Positions 27,801 through 38,965 of a DNA stretch of 64,000 nt are shown here, piece by piece. The stretch lies in contig NC_092670.1 in the NCBI RefSeq assembly GCF_964355755.1, positions 30,119,795 through 30,183,794 of the forward strand, in the 5' to 3' direction. Source of the stretch: Antedon mediterranea (taxonomy: Eukaryota > Echinodermata > Crinoidea > Comatulida > Antedonidae). The position numbers and the translations under genes were made by a program. The notes under the pieces are model-generated. The model saw nothing but the letters and a program-made list of their open reading frames with translations, was not told the origin of the DNA and searched no databases. The stretch's first letter is position 1. Each line of letters opens with the position of its first letter.

Positions 27801-30800
27801 ATCGTTTCAAATTAATTAATTAAATTTCAGTTTAGAATTACTGTTCTATGCCTTACACAGCAAAATTCTGATTCTTGTTTTAAGAAAAAAAAAACTTGTT
27901 TCAAGCAAAATATTTCTTGAAACAAGTAAATTTTGACTTGTCCGTATTTCAATACTTTTTGGCTTACCAAGAATCGTAAAATTCTTAACAAGAATCACAC
28001 AAATTCTTATCAAGAAAATTATTCTTACCAAGAAATAATACTTTAAGAACAATATTCTTACCAAGAATTTAATTGCTTTTTTCATTCTTGTTTTAAGCAG
28101 TATCTGCCTTAAAATAAGTAACAATTTATCGATTTTTTAAAATAGAATTCTTGTTTCAAGCAATATTTTTCTTAAAATAAGTAAGAATATTCCGATTTAT
28201 ATTTTTAGTTTTCTTGTTTCAAGCAATATATTTCTTAAAATAAGTAAGAATATTCCGATTTGTATTTTATAGAATTCTTGTTTCAAGCAATATATTTCTT
28301 AAAATAAGTAAGAATATTCCGATTTGTATTTTTTTGAATTCTTGTTTCAAGCAAGATATTTCTTAAAATAAGTAAGAATATTCCGATTTGTATTTTATAG
28401 AATTCTTGTTTCAAGCAATATATTTCTTAAAATAAGTAAGAATATTCCGATTTGTATTTTTTTTAATTCTTGTTTCAAGCAAGATATTTCTTAAAATAAG
28501 TAAGAATATTCCGATTTTTATTTTTTGAATTCTTGTTTCAAGCAATATTTTTCTTAAAATAAGTAAGAATATTCCGATTTGTATTTTTTGAATTCTTGTT
28601 TCAAGCAATATTTTTCTTAAAATAAGTAAGAATATTCCGATTTGTATTTTTTGAATTCTTGTTTCAAGCAATTTTTTTCTTAAAATAAGTAAGAATATTC
28701 CGATTTGTATTTTTTGAATTCTTGTTTCAAGCAAAATATTTCTTAAAATAAGTAAGAATATTCCGATTTTTATTTGTAGAATTCTTGTTTCAAGCAATAT
28801 TTTTCTTAAAATAAGTAAGAATATTCCGATTTGTATTTTTTAGAATTCTTGTTTTAAGCAATATTTTTCTTAAAATAAGTAAGAATATTCCGATTTTTAA
28901 TTTTAATATTCTTGTTTCAAGCAATATATTTCTTAAAATAAGTAAGAATATTCCGATTTGTATTTTTTGAATTCTTGTTTCAAGCAATATTTTTCTTAAA
29001 ATAAGTAAGAATATTCCGATTTGTATTTTTTGAATTCTTGTTTCAAGCAATATTTTTCTTAAAATAAGTAAGAATATTCCGATTTGTATTTTTTGAATTC
29101 TTGTTTCAAGCAATATATTTCTTAAAATAAGTAAGAATATTCCGATTTTTATTTGTAGAATTCTTGTTTCAAGCAATATTTTTCTTAAAATAAGTAAGAA
29201 TATTCCGGTTTGTATTTTTTAGAATTCTTGTTTTAAGCAATATTTTTCTTAAAATAAGTAAGAATATTCCGATTTATATTTTTAGTTTTCTTGTTTCAAG
29301 CAATATATTTCTTAAAATAAGTAAGAATATTCCGATTTTTATTTGTAGAATTCTTGTTTCAAGCAAAACTTTTTTTAAAATAAGTAAACAAGAAGTCTAT
29401 CAAATAAAAACCAGTAAATGTTTACTTATTTTAAGAAAAGTATTGCTTGAAACAAGAATTCTATCAAATTAAAATTCGTAAATTCTTACTTATATTGGGA
29501 AAAAAATTGCTTGAAACAAGAATTCTATAAAATATAAATCACTAAAAATTTATTTTAAGAACGATAAATGAATACTCATTTTAAGTAATATTTTACTTAA
29601 ACAAATAAATTCAAGAATGTTATAAAACATAATATTAACAATACTGTTATTTTCATTAAGAACTACAATTTACATGACATTAGGTACAATAATATATACA
29701 ACTTCTTTAAAACAAACTTGTTTTTATTAATAATAAAATGCCATCAAAAGAAAACTTAAAAACATTAAAATGGTAAAATACAAATTTCGTAAAATTCTTC
29801 TCCCGCACCTGGGCTTTAAACTATTAGGTGTCTTTAAATTTAATAATGTATACTAATGATGATTCAACAGCCTTTGTCAAGTGTACAGGTGTGTTTTCAT
29901 CACAAATCACTAACTGTTAAAGGATAGTGAGGCCTACTTCTTTTCATTTTGGATAATCGAAATCCAGAAGGTAAAAAGTGGAGAGGAGAGTAACTAGAGC
30001 CTCATCTAATTTTGCTTTCTTTGTAGTTAGAATTGTTTGCTAAACTTTAATGTAGGCCATTTCTGTGTCCAAAAGCAATACCGGCATATTACCTGATCGG
30101 CGTGAAGACCAGGATTCTGGATCTTTATTCATGTTCCTAAAAATGAAAAGAGATTAATATAGTTTTAGTTATTACTGTATTTAAAATATGTGTAACATCA
30201 TCAACTAATTGGGTACGGTGTGGTTTTAGAGTCCTATATCTGGGGCGGTAAACACAAAAACATGACGCAATATTAGAACGGTGGTAAGAATAATTTTACA
30301 TTATAAGACATAAGGGTGGGTGGAATATGCATTTGAACTTTTTAATCACAAACTTTGCCCTGTTTATACCGATCCCAAAGACAGGCCTGGCTGTATCTAT
30401 TATTTTTAGTTAAATTATTAGGGTCTAAATTTATTTTTAATATTACTATTTAGGCAAAACGGTGCTCAATCCTGATTGATGTTTTTATTCTGTATCAATG
30501 TTTATAATAACAATCATACAATTAAATGTAAATTTTGTTTAATTGTTTGATTTTAATAAATTATTGTAAACATAGTATATACCTCGAATTTTAAGCTAAG
30601 ATAAATTTGATTTTAAAAAAACACTTTAAGATATTTTTTTTTAATGTACATAATGTTACTTGTATTTTAAATTAAAAAAAACACTAAATACCTTCAAGGT
30701 CGGCAGACTTTTTTTGATGAGTTTTTCCCAACAAATATGTTTGACAGATTTGACAACATATGGGTTATCTTTGAACCTAACCAAAAATAACAAATTGAAA

Positions 30801-33800
30801 ACATTATATTATATAAATTTATTTAAATGAGTGGAATAATGTATGGACATAAACTTGATATACTGTAGCTCAAATTTTTAATAATGTAGCCTACAGTTTT
30901 GTAGGTGGTCAATGTAAAAGGAAGGGGAAAGGGTGGGCTGGCCAGGAGATCATTAATATGTCAAAAATTAATATTCATAAGTCATTTATTTAATTTTAGT
31001 TGTCAAAGGGAGGAGTGCATGACACTAGCTTGAGTCGAACCAAGCTGTTAAAAATACGTACACAATATGTACACGTATTTTCCTCACTACCATTGGTCCA
31101 TTATAAAAATATTTATGAATAAATAAAAGTACAAAAACATACACTGTACTTACCAGATGGAGGACTGGTGTTTCTCTTTAAAATACCAAAATAAACTATA
31201 TTATTCTCTTCTTTGGAAAAATTTGCTAAGCACTTTTTTAAAAAGCTTTCTTTTGTATTTCATTCCTCTTTGCCTAGTAATAATTAGTATCCTTCGAACT
31301 TCTTCAATTACCTAACAAATAATTTAAGATAAAAAAAGAAATTTAATATAACAATTTTAGTTATGCAGTACGTATGTTTTTTGTTTGTTTTTTTAGTATG
31401 TTTTTTTAAAAATTTAGAGTTAAAAACATTAAGTTTCAATATCGATGTGATCACTTCGGGGATTACTTAGTGTGTACAATTAATTAAATATAAAGAAGTG
31501 TTTTTAAATGTCATTATATTTCTCATTGGAATATGTGTATATAATATAATCCTTCGTAGATATTTCATGGCTACATTGCAAAATATTACTGTTACATTAT
31601 AATTGTATTATCTATTATTAGGCCTTCCTTATACCTAGCTGAAATAGGTCCGACAATATTTGTCCCCTCTGTCAATGTCTGAACTAAAATGCTAAGCTAA
31701 ACCTATACACCTGTCCGTCAGTACAGGCATAGTAGGCTAGCCTAGACCTACTAGTTCCAGGCCTACAGTATTACTAAATAGGAAGGAGCCTAGGCTAGGC
31801 CTAGACTGCTGGTAGATTAAAATATAATTATTAGGCCTACGAACCTGTTAAAATGTTGGCCACTTCTTCATCTATTTCTCGGATCTTCAACAAAGCGTCT
31901 TCCTTCGACATTATATTAGACTAATCTTACTAGGCCTATTGAAGCATTTAATATATAAATTGCGATGAAAGGTGTCTTTTACAGTACTTACAAACTCTAG
32001 ATTTTGAATGATTACTTTAAAAAACCGTTGGCCATGATCCCGCCGGGAGCTAGGTCATCGACCACACACAGTGTTGTTTTTCAACTATTATCGCTGGCCT
32101 TTTACCCAGAATGTATAAGGTCATTATACTGCTTAACGTTAAAGCATGGAGGTATAAACCTCCATGGTGGTTAAAGCAAATCTATAAAACGTCTGGACCA
32201 ACAGTAATACGACAGACAATAATAATGACACATGTTTGTTGCAGTCCAAAAAAAAGCGATAAGTTGGTGCCAGTAAACTGAAGTAGGTACAGTATTTGCT
32301 ACCCTATTTGCTAAGGCATTATAATTCAATTCATGGAAATACTCCGAATTTTCGAGTAACATGTGGAATTGGTGGTTCGCTGCCCGGCAAGCTTTGGAAT
32401 TTACAATTCGTTTTACAAGAATGTCATAAGACGCCATTTTAAGGACGAGTATAACAATCGGCAACCTCCTGCAGTTGACGATGGAAACATCAGTATATAA
32501 GTATGCCTGGAGAAAACGAGGATGCCAATTGAGGATGAAGTAGAACTAGGCCTAGACTAGGAGACTGACGAAGTTAATGAAGAAAAAAACTATTATAACG
32601 GGGATGATTTATCAACTGACGATAGTAGTAGTGATAATTCTAGTATTGTTATACTGTTAATGATTGTTTAATATTAATTATCTTGTTGATGCTCAGCAAG
32701 AAGGCCTACTAACTAGAGGATGAACAAGCAGATAATAGTATAAAAAATGCTGATTTCTTTCTACTAAAATTAAAGGAGAGAAACAAGATTCCACAGGTAA
32801 GCCATTTTGCTTTAAAATTACAACAATTATGCATTTTAAACTATTTTTTATTAGAGAAATACGTCTATTTCCTAGGCCTTGCTGGTACTGTTATTATACA
32901 GGACTATTAGCTATAGTAACTATAGGACTTGGGTACTAGGCCTAGGCATTATACACTCTAAGTTTATGTTGCATTTTTTTGTGACCAATTTCATTGTTAC
33001 AAATAACATTTTTTTTGTTAGGCTGCATAGCTCCCCAACTAAAGCACAACTTAGTTTTTAAACATATTAAAACTTGAATATAAAAAATATTAAATCAATA
33101 TTATTTTCTTTAGGTTGCAGTGCAATCGATTATTCAAAGCACAAACAGTTTGATTACCCAGATTCTTTCATCAGTTGAAACTGAAGTGCTAACTGCTCTA
33201 CCGTTGTGTGAATATAAGGATGACAATCTATTTTAAGTAAAACATTTCTCAAAATAAGTATTTTTCAGAATATTAAAATAGAATTGACTTCAATTCAAGC
33301 AAAAATAGTCTTGATAGGATATAGTATGATATTGACTTCTTATCTTAAGTAAAACATTTCTCAAAATAAGTATTTTTTAAAATATTGCGAATCTCAATTT
33401 AAGCAAAAATAGTCTTGATAAGATAGTATGATATTGACTTCTTATTTTAAGTAAAACATTTCTCAAAATAAGTATTTTAAAGAATATTGCGAATCTTGAT
33501 TCAAGTAAAAATAGTCTTGATAAGATAGTATGATATTGACTTCTTATTTTAAGTAAAACATTTCTCAAAATCAGAATATTGCGAATCTGAATTCAAGCAA
33601 AAATAGTCTTGATAGGATAGTATGATATTGACTTCTTATTTTAAGTAAAACATTTTTCAAAATAAGTATTTTTTAAAATATTGCGAATCTCAATTTAAGC
33701 AAAAATAGTCTTGATAAGATAGTATGATATTGACTTCTTATTTTAAGTAAAACATTTCTCGAAATAAGTATTTTAAGAATATTGCGAATCTTGATTCAAG

Positions 33801-36800
33801 TAAAAATAGTCTTGATAAGATAGTATGATATTGACTTCTTATTTTAAGTAAAACATTTCTCAAAATAAGTATTTTTAAAAATATTGCGAATCTCAATTTA
33901 AGCAAAAATAGTCTTGATAAGATAGTATGATATTGACTTCTTATTTTAAGTAAAACATTTCTCAAAATAAGTATTTTTAAGAATATTGCGAAACCTAATT
34001 TAAGAAACTTTGTCTTACCTAGAAAAATATTTATTGTTTTAAGTAATTTTTAGAATTCATCAATCTTGATTTAAGAAAAATTATTCTTGATAGGGATAAA
34101 TATAATATTGATTTCTTATTTTAAGTAAAATACTTTTCAAATTAAGTATTTTCAAATCTTGTTTTAAGCAAAACTATTCTTAATAAGAAGAGAATGATAT
34201 TGACTTCTTATTTTAAGTAAAATATTTCTTGTAATAAGCATTTTCAAGAATATTGCGAATCTTGATTCAAGTAAAAATAATCTTGATAAGGGTAGTGTGA
34301 AATTGACTTCTTATTTTAAGTAAAATATTTCTCAAAACAAGTATTTTCAAGACTATTGCGAAACCTAATTTAAGAAACTTTGTCTTACCTAGAAAAATAT
34401 TGATTGTTTTAAGTAATTTTTATAATTCATCAATCTTGATTTAAGAAAAATTATTCTTGATAGGGATAAATATAATATAGATTTCTTATTTTAAGTAAAA
34501 TACTTTTCAAATTAAGTATTTTCAAATCTTGTTTTAAGCAAAACTATTCTTAATAAGAAGAGAATGATATTGGCTTCTTATTTTAAGTAAAATATTTCTT
34601 GTAATAAGCATTTTCAAGAATATTGCAAAACTTAATTTAAGAAAATGTGTCTTTTCTAGAAAATTATTTCTTGTTTTAAGTAATTTTAAATCTTGACAAG
34701 AAAAAAAATACTTATTTTAAGAATTTTTTCTTAAAACAAGATTTTTTTTTCTTGCTTAGAATTTCAAATTTTGCTGTGTATGTAGAGAGATCTATTTAAC
34801 AATCAATGTTATAATTAGGTGATCATTTAGAATAAAATGATCTAATATCTCACAGCTTTTCAGAATTAAAGATGACATTAATTTTCATAAAATATTACGA
34901 AAGCTCATAAAATATAGATATGAATTCATATTCAAATTGTGCCTACCGGATGTAGTGGAATTATCATAATTATGGCAAGTTGAAGTTAAAAAGTAGTTTT
35001 TTCATCTATTTCGTCAAAGTTATACACATTTTAAAGAGCGCGTACAGCGCTTCTACGTGCCAAATTTTCTACCAAATCTTATATTTATTTGCTCAATTCA
35101 TTATCTTCCAAAATTTTCATCTTCAAGTTTTTTTTATAACGCCATCATACCAAAAAATTAGAACATGATGTGGGTCCCGTAATTTCAACTATGTTACACT
35201 ATATATAAATATACAGTATACTGTATATATTATGAGACATATTAGGCACAGACTATAAGCATACTATAATATGCATCAGGTCATAGGATGAACATTTTTA
35301 CGATCGTATTTTACGTACGTGGATGTTTTCTAAATATTAAATGTCAGTAAAATGATATAATTCGTCAAAGTGACAAATTAAATTCTAGTTAAACATTATT
35401 TTACCCAGTAAATTACAAATTCCATTCCATTCATGTTTTTTTTTTATTCAAATGGACCTAAGAAATATTGCATAATTTATGTTGTTTCAGAATGCTTATA
35501 GGCAACAACATTACTTTTATCGACGAATGGGCATTTAGAAGAACTAATCTTCGATTTCTGTAAGTCAGTTGTATAATTTAATTAGATCAACATTTTGTCG
35601 TTGTGTATCGTGTACGTTATCGTGTTTATTATTGGAATTGTTTACGTGTCTGTATCCAGTTAAAACAGAAACAAGTGAAAATTCAACAATTTTTTGTTTT
35701 ACTTTTCAGATTCCTTTATGGGAATAGAATTACAAACCTTTCGTTGGAAACACTAAAAACAAATGACATAACGCTGGAATTCATGTGAGAGTTTGATATT
35801 TTTAATGTAAAATAATGGCGAAAAAAAAAACAAACATGGCAAATCGTTTGTTACAGTGAAAATTTTATATTTTTATTTTCAGATATATTTTTGACAATAA
35901 ATTAGAAAAGATTGAGGAAAATGCGTTGTCACATATGGTAGAAAATGGAACAATGTACGTTGACAGGAATGTTTTTTTTTTTATTAATATATTATTATAA
36001 TACCATCCATATTATAACGTTAGCATCAATGTGTAATTCATTTAGTATTGTCTTTATTCAGATATCTTAACTGTGGTGGCCTAAGGTCAATTCCTACATA
36101 CATTGGGAAATCTGTTAAAACGTAAATATCATTTTAAAATACAATTGTGAAATGGATTGAATGCATAACTATAGAGTATAATAGGTCTATTACGTTACAT
36201 AGCCTAACATAGAACGTTTCAACTTTGCAATGTTGAACTGTTTTAACCAACATTAATTGTCAATATTGGGCATTTCCGGTATTTCTAGTGTTTGTGTTAC
36301 AGAAGATACAGAAATCGATATACAGATTGAAGGGGAGTTATTGAAGTTTATTCGCAGGGGAACTGGATTGTCTTGTAATTTGAAAACCTTCAAGTGCAGT
36401 CCTTGTAAGGAAGGGACATACAAGATATGTAATAAGTACGAGTTTAAATGTCTAATGTGTCCTCCAGGTAACGTACAGTGCAACTAACTTGTATTTGTCT
36501 TTTTTTTATTCATTATTTGCTCTAGTATTTTGATACTTTGCCAACAAATATTTCATCAATAATATTATACGTAACTGTGCAACAAACAAATATACGTTCA
36601 TGATAGAGTATTGTCCATGTATTTTTGTGCTACAATGATCATTTAAGTCAATAATATAAATACGAATATTTAGTAGAAATATACATTATCAACAGTATGG
36701 CTGTTATTTCTAGACTAATAATTCCTTACAGGTGGCTTTTATCAAGATAGAAGAGGAGTTATTGAGAGGAACAATTATACAGAAACATGCAAACAATGTC

Positions 36801-38679
36801 CTATTGGAAGTTTCTCAAATCATGCAGGAGCAGCGTCCGTTGCCGATTGCCAGACGTGTCCATCTGGAACCAATACCAGTACATTTGCTAATCTAAACGC
36901 TTGTTATTGCCTTGATAATTTTCATAGAACTGATCGTTTTGGCCGATGCTTTCCATGCCCGAAGGGTGTTACATGTAACAGAGGGTATCAAAATCTAACA
37001 AAGGGTTACTGGTGGTCATGGGATTTTCCTGTTGATTGTAATGTAGTTGAAGATCAAAGCAGAAGCTCTTGTTTATTGGCGTACACCAAATTTATAAACA
37101 ATATACAAAATGACAATTTTCCCGTTGAAAATCCAAGCATACTAAAAGATGCTGTATACACAGGTCCGTTACCACAAGTACATATGTGTCCACTAGGAGA
37201 AAAGAGTTGTGCTGTTGGATTGAAATTAAATGAAACCTGTGCCGAAGGATACACTGGTTGGCTTTGTGCTGCATGTTCAAACGGGCATTATGAGCTATTT
37301 AACACATGTCATAAATGTCAAGGGCCAGCTGTGACTGTAGTGATATTTCTCAGTATTTCCTTGGCAATAGTTGGATTGATTGTCTTTATATGGAGAATGC
37401 AGAAAACATATGCAGATAATCAACATTTTAAAATAGATTCATTTGTAACGTATATAAAAATAGCTATTAATTTCTATCAGGTTTTAGGAATACTATCAGA
37501 AGTAACAGAAATTCATTGGCATACTAATTTTGAGTATGTTGGCCAAATCCTTCAATACTTCGACGTCATAAGGTACATAAGTATGTTAAGTCCAAGATGT
37601 TTACATGAATCTTGGAATGCGTACTCGTCGCTTCACGTTGCTATGGTTACGCCACTTGTCATAGTGATAACCATGTCCACTATTTACATCAGTTGGTACA
37701 TTTGGAATAAGTTCCGTGGAATAGTAACTGAGAGCCACATACGTGACAAATGCATCGTTATATCAATGCTGCTTCTTTACCTTACGTATGCAAACACATG
37801 TGCTGATATCATGGCGGTAGGACCATGGTCAATACGTTTATTCAACGTTACATCAGATGGTAAAGTCAATAAAACGGTACTAACATCCGACTACTCAATT
37901 GATCTGGATAAAAATGATGGATCTACATATCAAACTAACAAAATACTAGTCTATGTTGCTTTATCATACATTTTTGGCTTTCCATTGGTAATAGTTGTTA
38001 TGCTATACTATAAACATGTACGTTGTTATCAGCATAGCGAAACCCACAGCAACGGATGGATGATTGGTGTGCGGTTCTTTTGTGGACAATATAAACATAA
38101 ATTTTGGTTTTGGGAATCATTTGAGCTGTACAACAAGGCTCTGTTGGCATTAATTGCAAACTTGAGAGACGACGTGTCTTCTAGCCTGTCTTACTCCCTC
38201 TTTGTTACGGTACTATTTACTGTATTACATTTATATCTTGAACCAATGAAGGAGAAATCTGAACAAAGATTCCAACAGTTGACACTTACCTTCATTGTTG
38301 CCAATGTATCCATTGGGGCGATCATAAACTTGGACCAGACTGACAACGGAGATGATGTCATCGAATTAATTCACAAGATTACTCCAATCATTTTACTTAT
38401 GCTGAATGTATCTATCATGCTTGTCGTAATCGGTACGTTATTTCAGCATAAGTAATGCCATAACAATAAAAAGTTACAATTTAGCCAAATACAATTGTCG
38501 TATTTCTTGCGTATGTACAAAACGCTCTGAATAAAATAGTTGAATTTTGATAACCTGCTTTTATATTTGTAGTTGCTTTTGTGAAGAAACTTAAAACGGA
38601 ATGTTTCAGCCATGAGGAGGAACCAGTAAGACTACTTCAAATCCGTGGTGATGATTCAGAAGAAGACGTGTATTGGTGA
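15805..38679 (+). CDS. Gene B: complete LRR / cysteine-rich / multipass membrane receptor-like protein (19 exons)
   Basis: Exons: 15805-16004, 17000-17071, 17292-17351, 18073-18141, 19103-19174, 19289-19357, 21114-21191, 24647-24721, 26249-26317, 26901-26972, 27191-27253, 27556-27690, 35491-35559, 35710-35784, 35883-35954, 36062-36121, 36289-36467, 36732-38432, 38573-38679. The total is 3297 nt, or 1098 residues plus stop. Residues 1-24 form a signal peptide, followed by a CxC...C LRR N-cap ending GLxxWPxGIP. Residues about 67-437 are some 16 LRRs, mostly one per exon with the same codon phase. Residues 437-695 are cysteine-rich, resembling GCC2/GCC3 ephrin-receptor-like repeats, and end [10 protein letters not shown]. 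The first membrane helix is at about 696-717, with 7-9 in total, then a 35-residue acidic tail. One donor is poor (GTTGGT after 24721). Introns 7, 9 and 12 hold large repeats. No kinase, TIR or GPCR signature is seen, so the signalling mode is unknown. An innate recognition role is only a guess. Confidence 0.85.
16091..16197 (+). mobile_element. Fragment of the 2.88-kb inverted-repeat element family
   Basis: This stretch reads like the terminus of the 5998-8879 element: a 'gatagaaatag' block, then 'tttttttgctgaaa', 'actcaactacatat' and 'cataaaatcaaaatggct'. Only about 100 bp is present, with an internal deletion. It sits in intron 1 of gene B and shows that the family is dispersed. Confidence 0.6.
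16827..16876. repeat. (ATA)n microsatellite
   Basis: ATA trinucleotide run with ACA interruptions in gene B intron 1. It creates the tail of a spurious plus-strand frame. Confidence 0.9.
17426..17957. mobile_element. Probable MITE with CTTTCAC / GTGTGAAAG ends
   Basis: The left end 'ctttcacgccaaaactccgc' and the right end 'ttgtgtgaaaggagtt' are imperfect inverted counterparts. 'actccgcag' and 'actccggagtt' motifs recur near both ends and at 17785. It lies in gene B intron 3. No clear target duplication was found, so the boundaries are approximate. Confidence 0.45.
19358..21113. other. Gene B intron 6, no coding content recognised
   Basis: Frames on both strands around 19430-19703 overlap each other and show no domain. 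I see nothing else here except the tRNA-like sequence at about 20041. Confidence 0.5.
20041..20125 (+). repeat. tRNA-like sequence (decayed SINE head)
   Basis: An A-box-like segment (agtggtctaatgg), a CTGC..GCAG anticodon-type stem around ATC, and a B-box-like GGTTAAATCTCGA follow in tRNA order. The B box deviates from GGTTCGANNCC and the acceptor arms do not pair, so I call it a decayed tRNA-derived repeat rather than a tRNA gene. Confidence 0.35.
21700..23734 (-). mobile_element. Non-LTR retrotransposon (LINE), internally inverted and deleted
   Basis: On the minus strand, 23734-23336 encodes a leader typical of these elements, with a basic patch and then the endonuclease start ([12 protein letters not shown]). 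23335-22890 continues the apurinic-type endonuclease (CFTETWL, then MGDFNH). 22595-21818 encodes the reverse transcriptase C-terminal half ([16 protein letters not shown] catalytic pair, KYLGMVID). Between these, 22620-22868 encodes the N-terminal RT part ([17 protein letters not shown]) on the plus strand. Stop codons and frameshifts are present. The 3' end is marked by a repeated 'actatgaacta' tail near 21700-21735. It lies antisense in gene B intron 7. Clade placement (Rex1/L2/CR1-like) is tentative. Confidence 0.8.
23740..24270 (-). mobile_element. Penelope-like element relic
   Basis: Minus-strand translation gives [10 protein letters not shown], then IDPSGNITF, then [20 protein letters not shown] and a GIY-YIG-type tail ([14 protein letters not shown], stop, DV) in the order seen in the better-preserved copy at 49-51.7 kb. 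The region that should hold the YVDD catalytic motif is scrambled, and several stops interrupt it. The plus-strand frame 23743-23931 is its antisense shadow. Confidence 0.75.
25036..25961. mobile_element. 0.93-kb MITE with about 215-bp terminal inverted repeats, TAA flanks
   Basis: The ends read TAGTGGGGTGCCTTA and its complement TAAGGCACCCCACTA, and the inverted arms extend about 215 bp through the 'gaactctgtacccctacc' region. TAA occurs immediately outside both ends (25033-25035 and 25962-25964), consistent with a 3-bp target duplication as in PIF/Harbinger elements. No coding capacity is seen. It lies in gene B intron 8. Confidence 0.8.
26395..26837. repeat. 44-bp minisatellite, 10 copies
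   Basis: Ten head-to-tail units with core tataattattggtgctacc plus agggctcagtc(a/g)cacaggtttatag. Units differ at only a few positions (agg/atg, cac/cgc/cat), so the array is young or homogenised. It lies in gene B intron 9, about 80 bp after exon 9. It has no spacer diversity, so it is not a CRISPR array. Confidence 0.95.
28141..29385. repeat. 63-bp tandem array, about 20 copies
   Basis: Unit words in order: gaattcttgtttcaagcaat, tttttcttaaaataagtaag, aatattccgatttgtatttt. The period of 63 is divisible by three, which produces two long repetitive minus-strand frames (28411-28797 and 28790-29176). I treat these as by-products. At 29400-29530 the unit reappears in the opposite orientation. 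Confidence 0.95.
31845..31911 (-). pseudogene. Possible first exon of a decayed gene carried by the 6.9-kb element
   Basis: An ATG at 31911 opens a short acidic/basic helical peptide ([20 protein letters not shown]) followed by a GT donor (31844-31843). A possible continuation at about 31320-31155 reads [20 protein letters not shown] before a stop. Another AG-bounded piece at about 30140-30090 could be a third exon. Codon-like character and splice signals argue for a degraded gene, but no family is recognised. Confidence 0.3.
32719..33236 (+). pseudogene. Spliced ORF remnant in the 6.9-kb element (two exons)
   Basis: Segment 32719-32796 ends CAG before a GTAAGC donor. Segment 33114-33236 follows a polypyrimidine tract and TTTAG. 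Joined in frame, they encode about 66 residues, including [15 protein letters not shown] at the junction, and end in TAA where the right tandem array begins. Upstream of 32719 the frame is broken by stops, so it is probably the tail of a decayed gene. The N-terminal part of the product is unidentified. A link to a transposon-borne protein is inference only. Confidence 0.4.
33237..34700. repeat. About 100-bp tandem array passing into 370-bp higher-order repeats
   Basis: The phrase 'gatattgacttcttatttta' recurs roughly every 100 bp from 33329. From about 33985 a longer block starting 'gcgaaacctaatttaag' recurs at 34358 (period 370). Antisense frames 33377-33568 and 33738-33965 are by-products of the array. 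Confidence 0.9.
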
Positions 38680-38728
38680 AAATGTACAGTTGGTCTGTTT
38701 TTATGCCAAATCAACGGAATTACTTACT

Positions 38729-38952
38729 TGTGATAATAACTCATACTATAGAGGTTATTATCCAGTAACCTTTAGTTACTCCTCTTACAGTTATACATAT
38801 CATATGGTACCATGTGGCCTAGAAAAATAGCCCCAGACAAAGTTAACGGTAATTTTGTCTCAATTTTTGAAAAAGGCTAACTTATCAAACTACTTGGAAT
38901 ATTGTTGGCCAATCAGAAGTAAGGGTGGGTTTTTTAAATAGTTAAGATGATA
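38729..38952 (+). repeat. Truncated 5' LTR of the gypsy element
   Basis: Nearly identical to the first 223 bp of the 3' LTR at 40934-41156, with one small indel near 'gaaaaatagccccagac'. The high identity suggests a recent insertion. Confidence 0.85.
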
Positions 38953-38965
38953 AACTGAATTTGAT

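Larger units (their letters stand above)
27856..34778. mobile_element. 6.9-kb TA-flanked element with inverted termini and tandem arrays at both ends
   Basis: The left end CACAGCAAAATT and the right end AATTTTGCTGTG are inverted and flanked by TA (27854-27855, 34779-34780). The left side carries about 20 units of 63 bp (28141-29380). The right side carries about 100-bp units, then 370-bp higher-order units (33237-34700). Units on both sides share 'cttattttaag(t/a)aaa' words, partly in inverted orientation. The interior (29.6-33.2 kb) holds spliced-looking ORF remnants on both strands. No transposase was recognised. The element makes up most of gene B intron 12; without it the intron is about 880 bp, similar to gene A. 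Confidence 0.75.

Noticed and set aside
28411-29176. Two 128-codon minus-strand frames with isoleucine/leucine-rich repeats
   Set aside because: They arise from the 63-bp tandem array, whose period is a multiple of three. They have no start context, no conservation signal and no domain.
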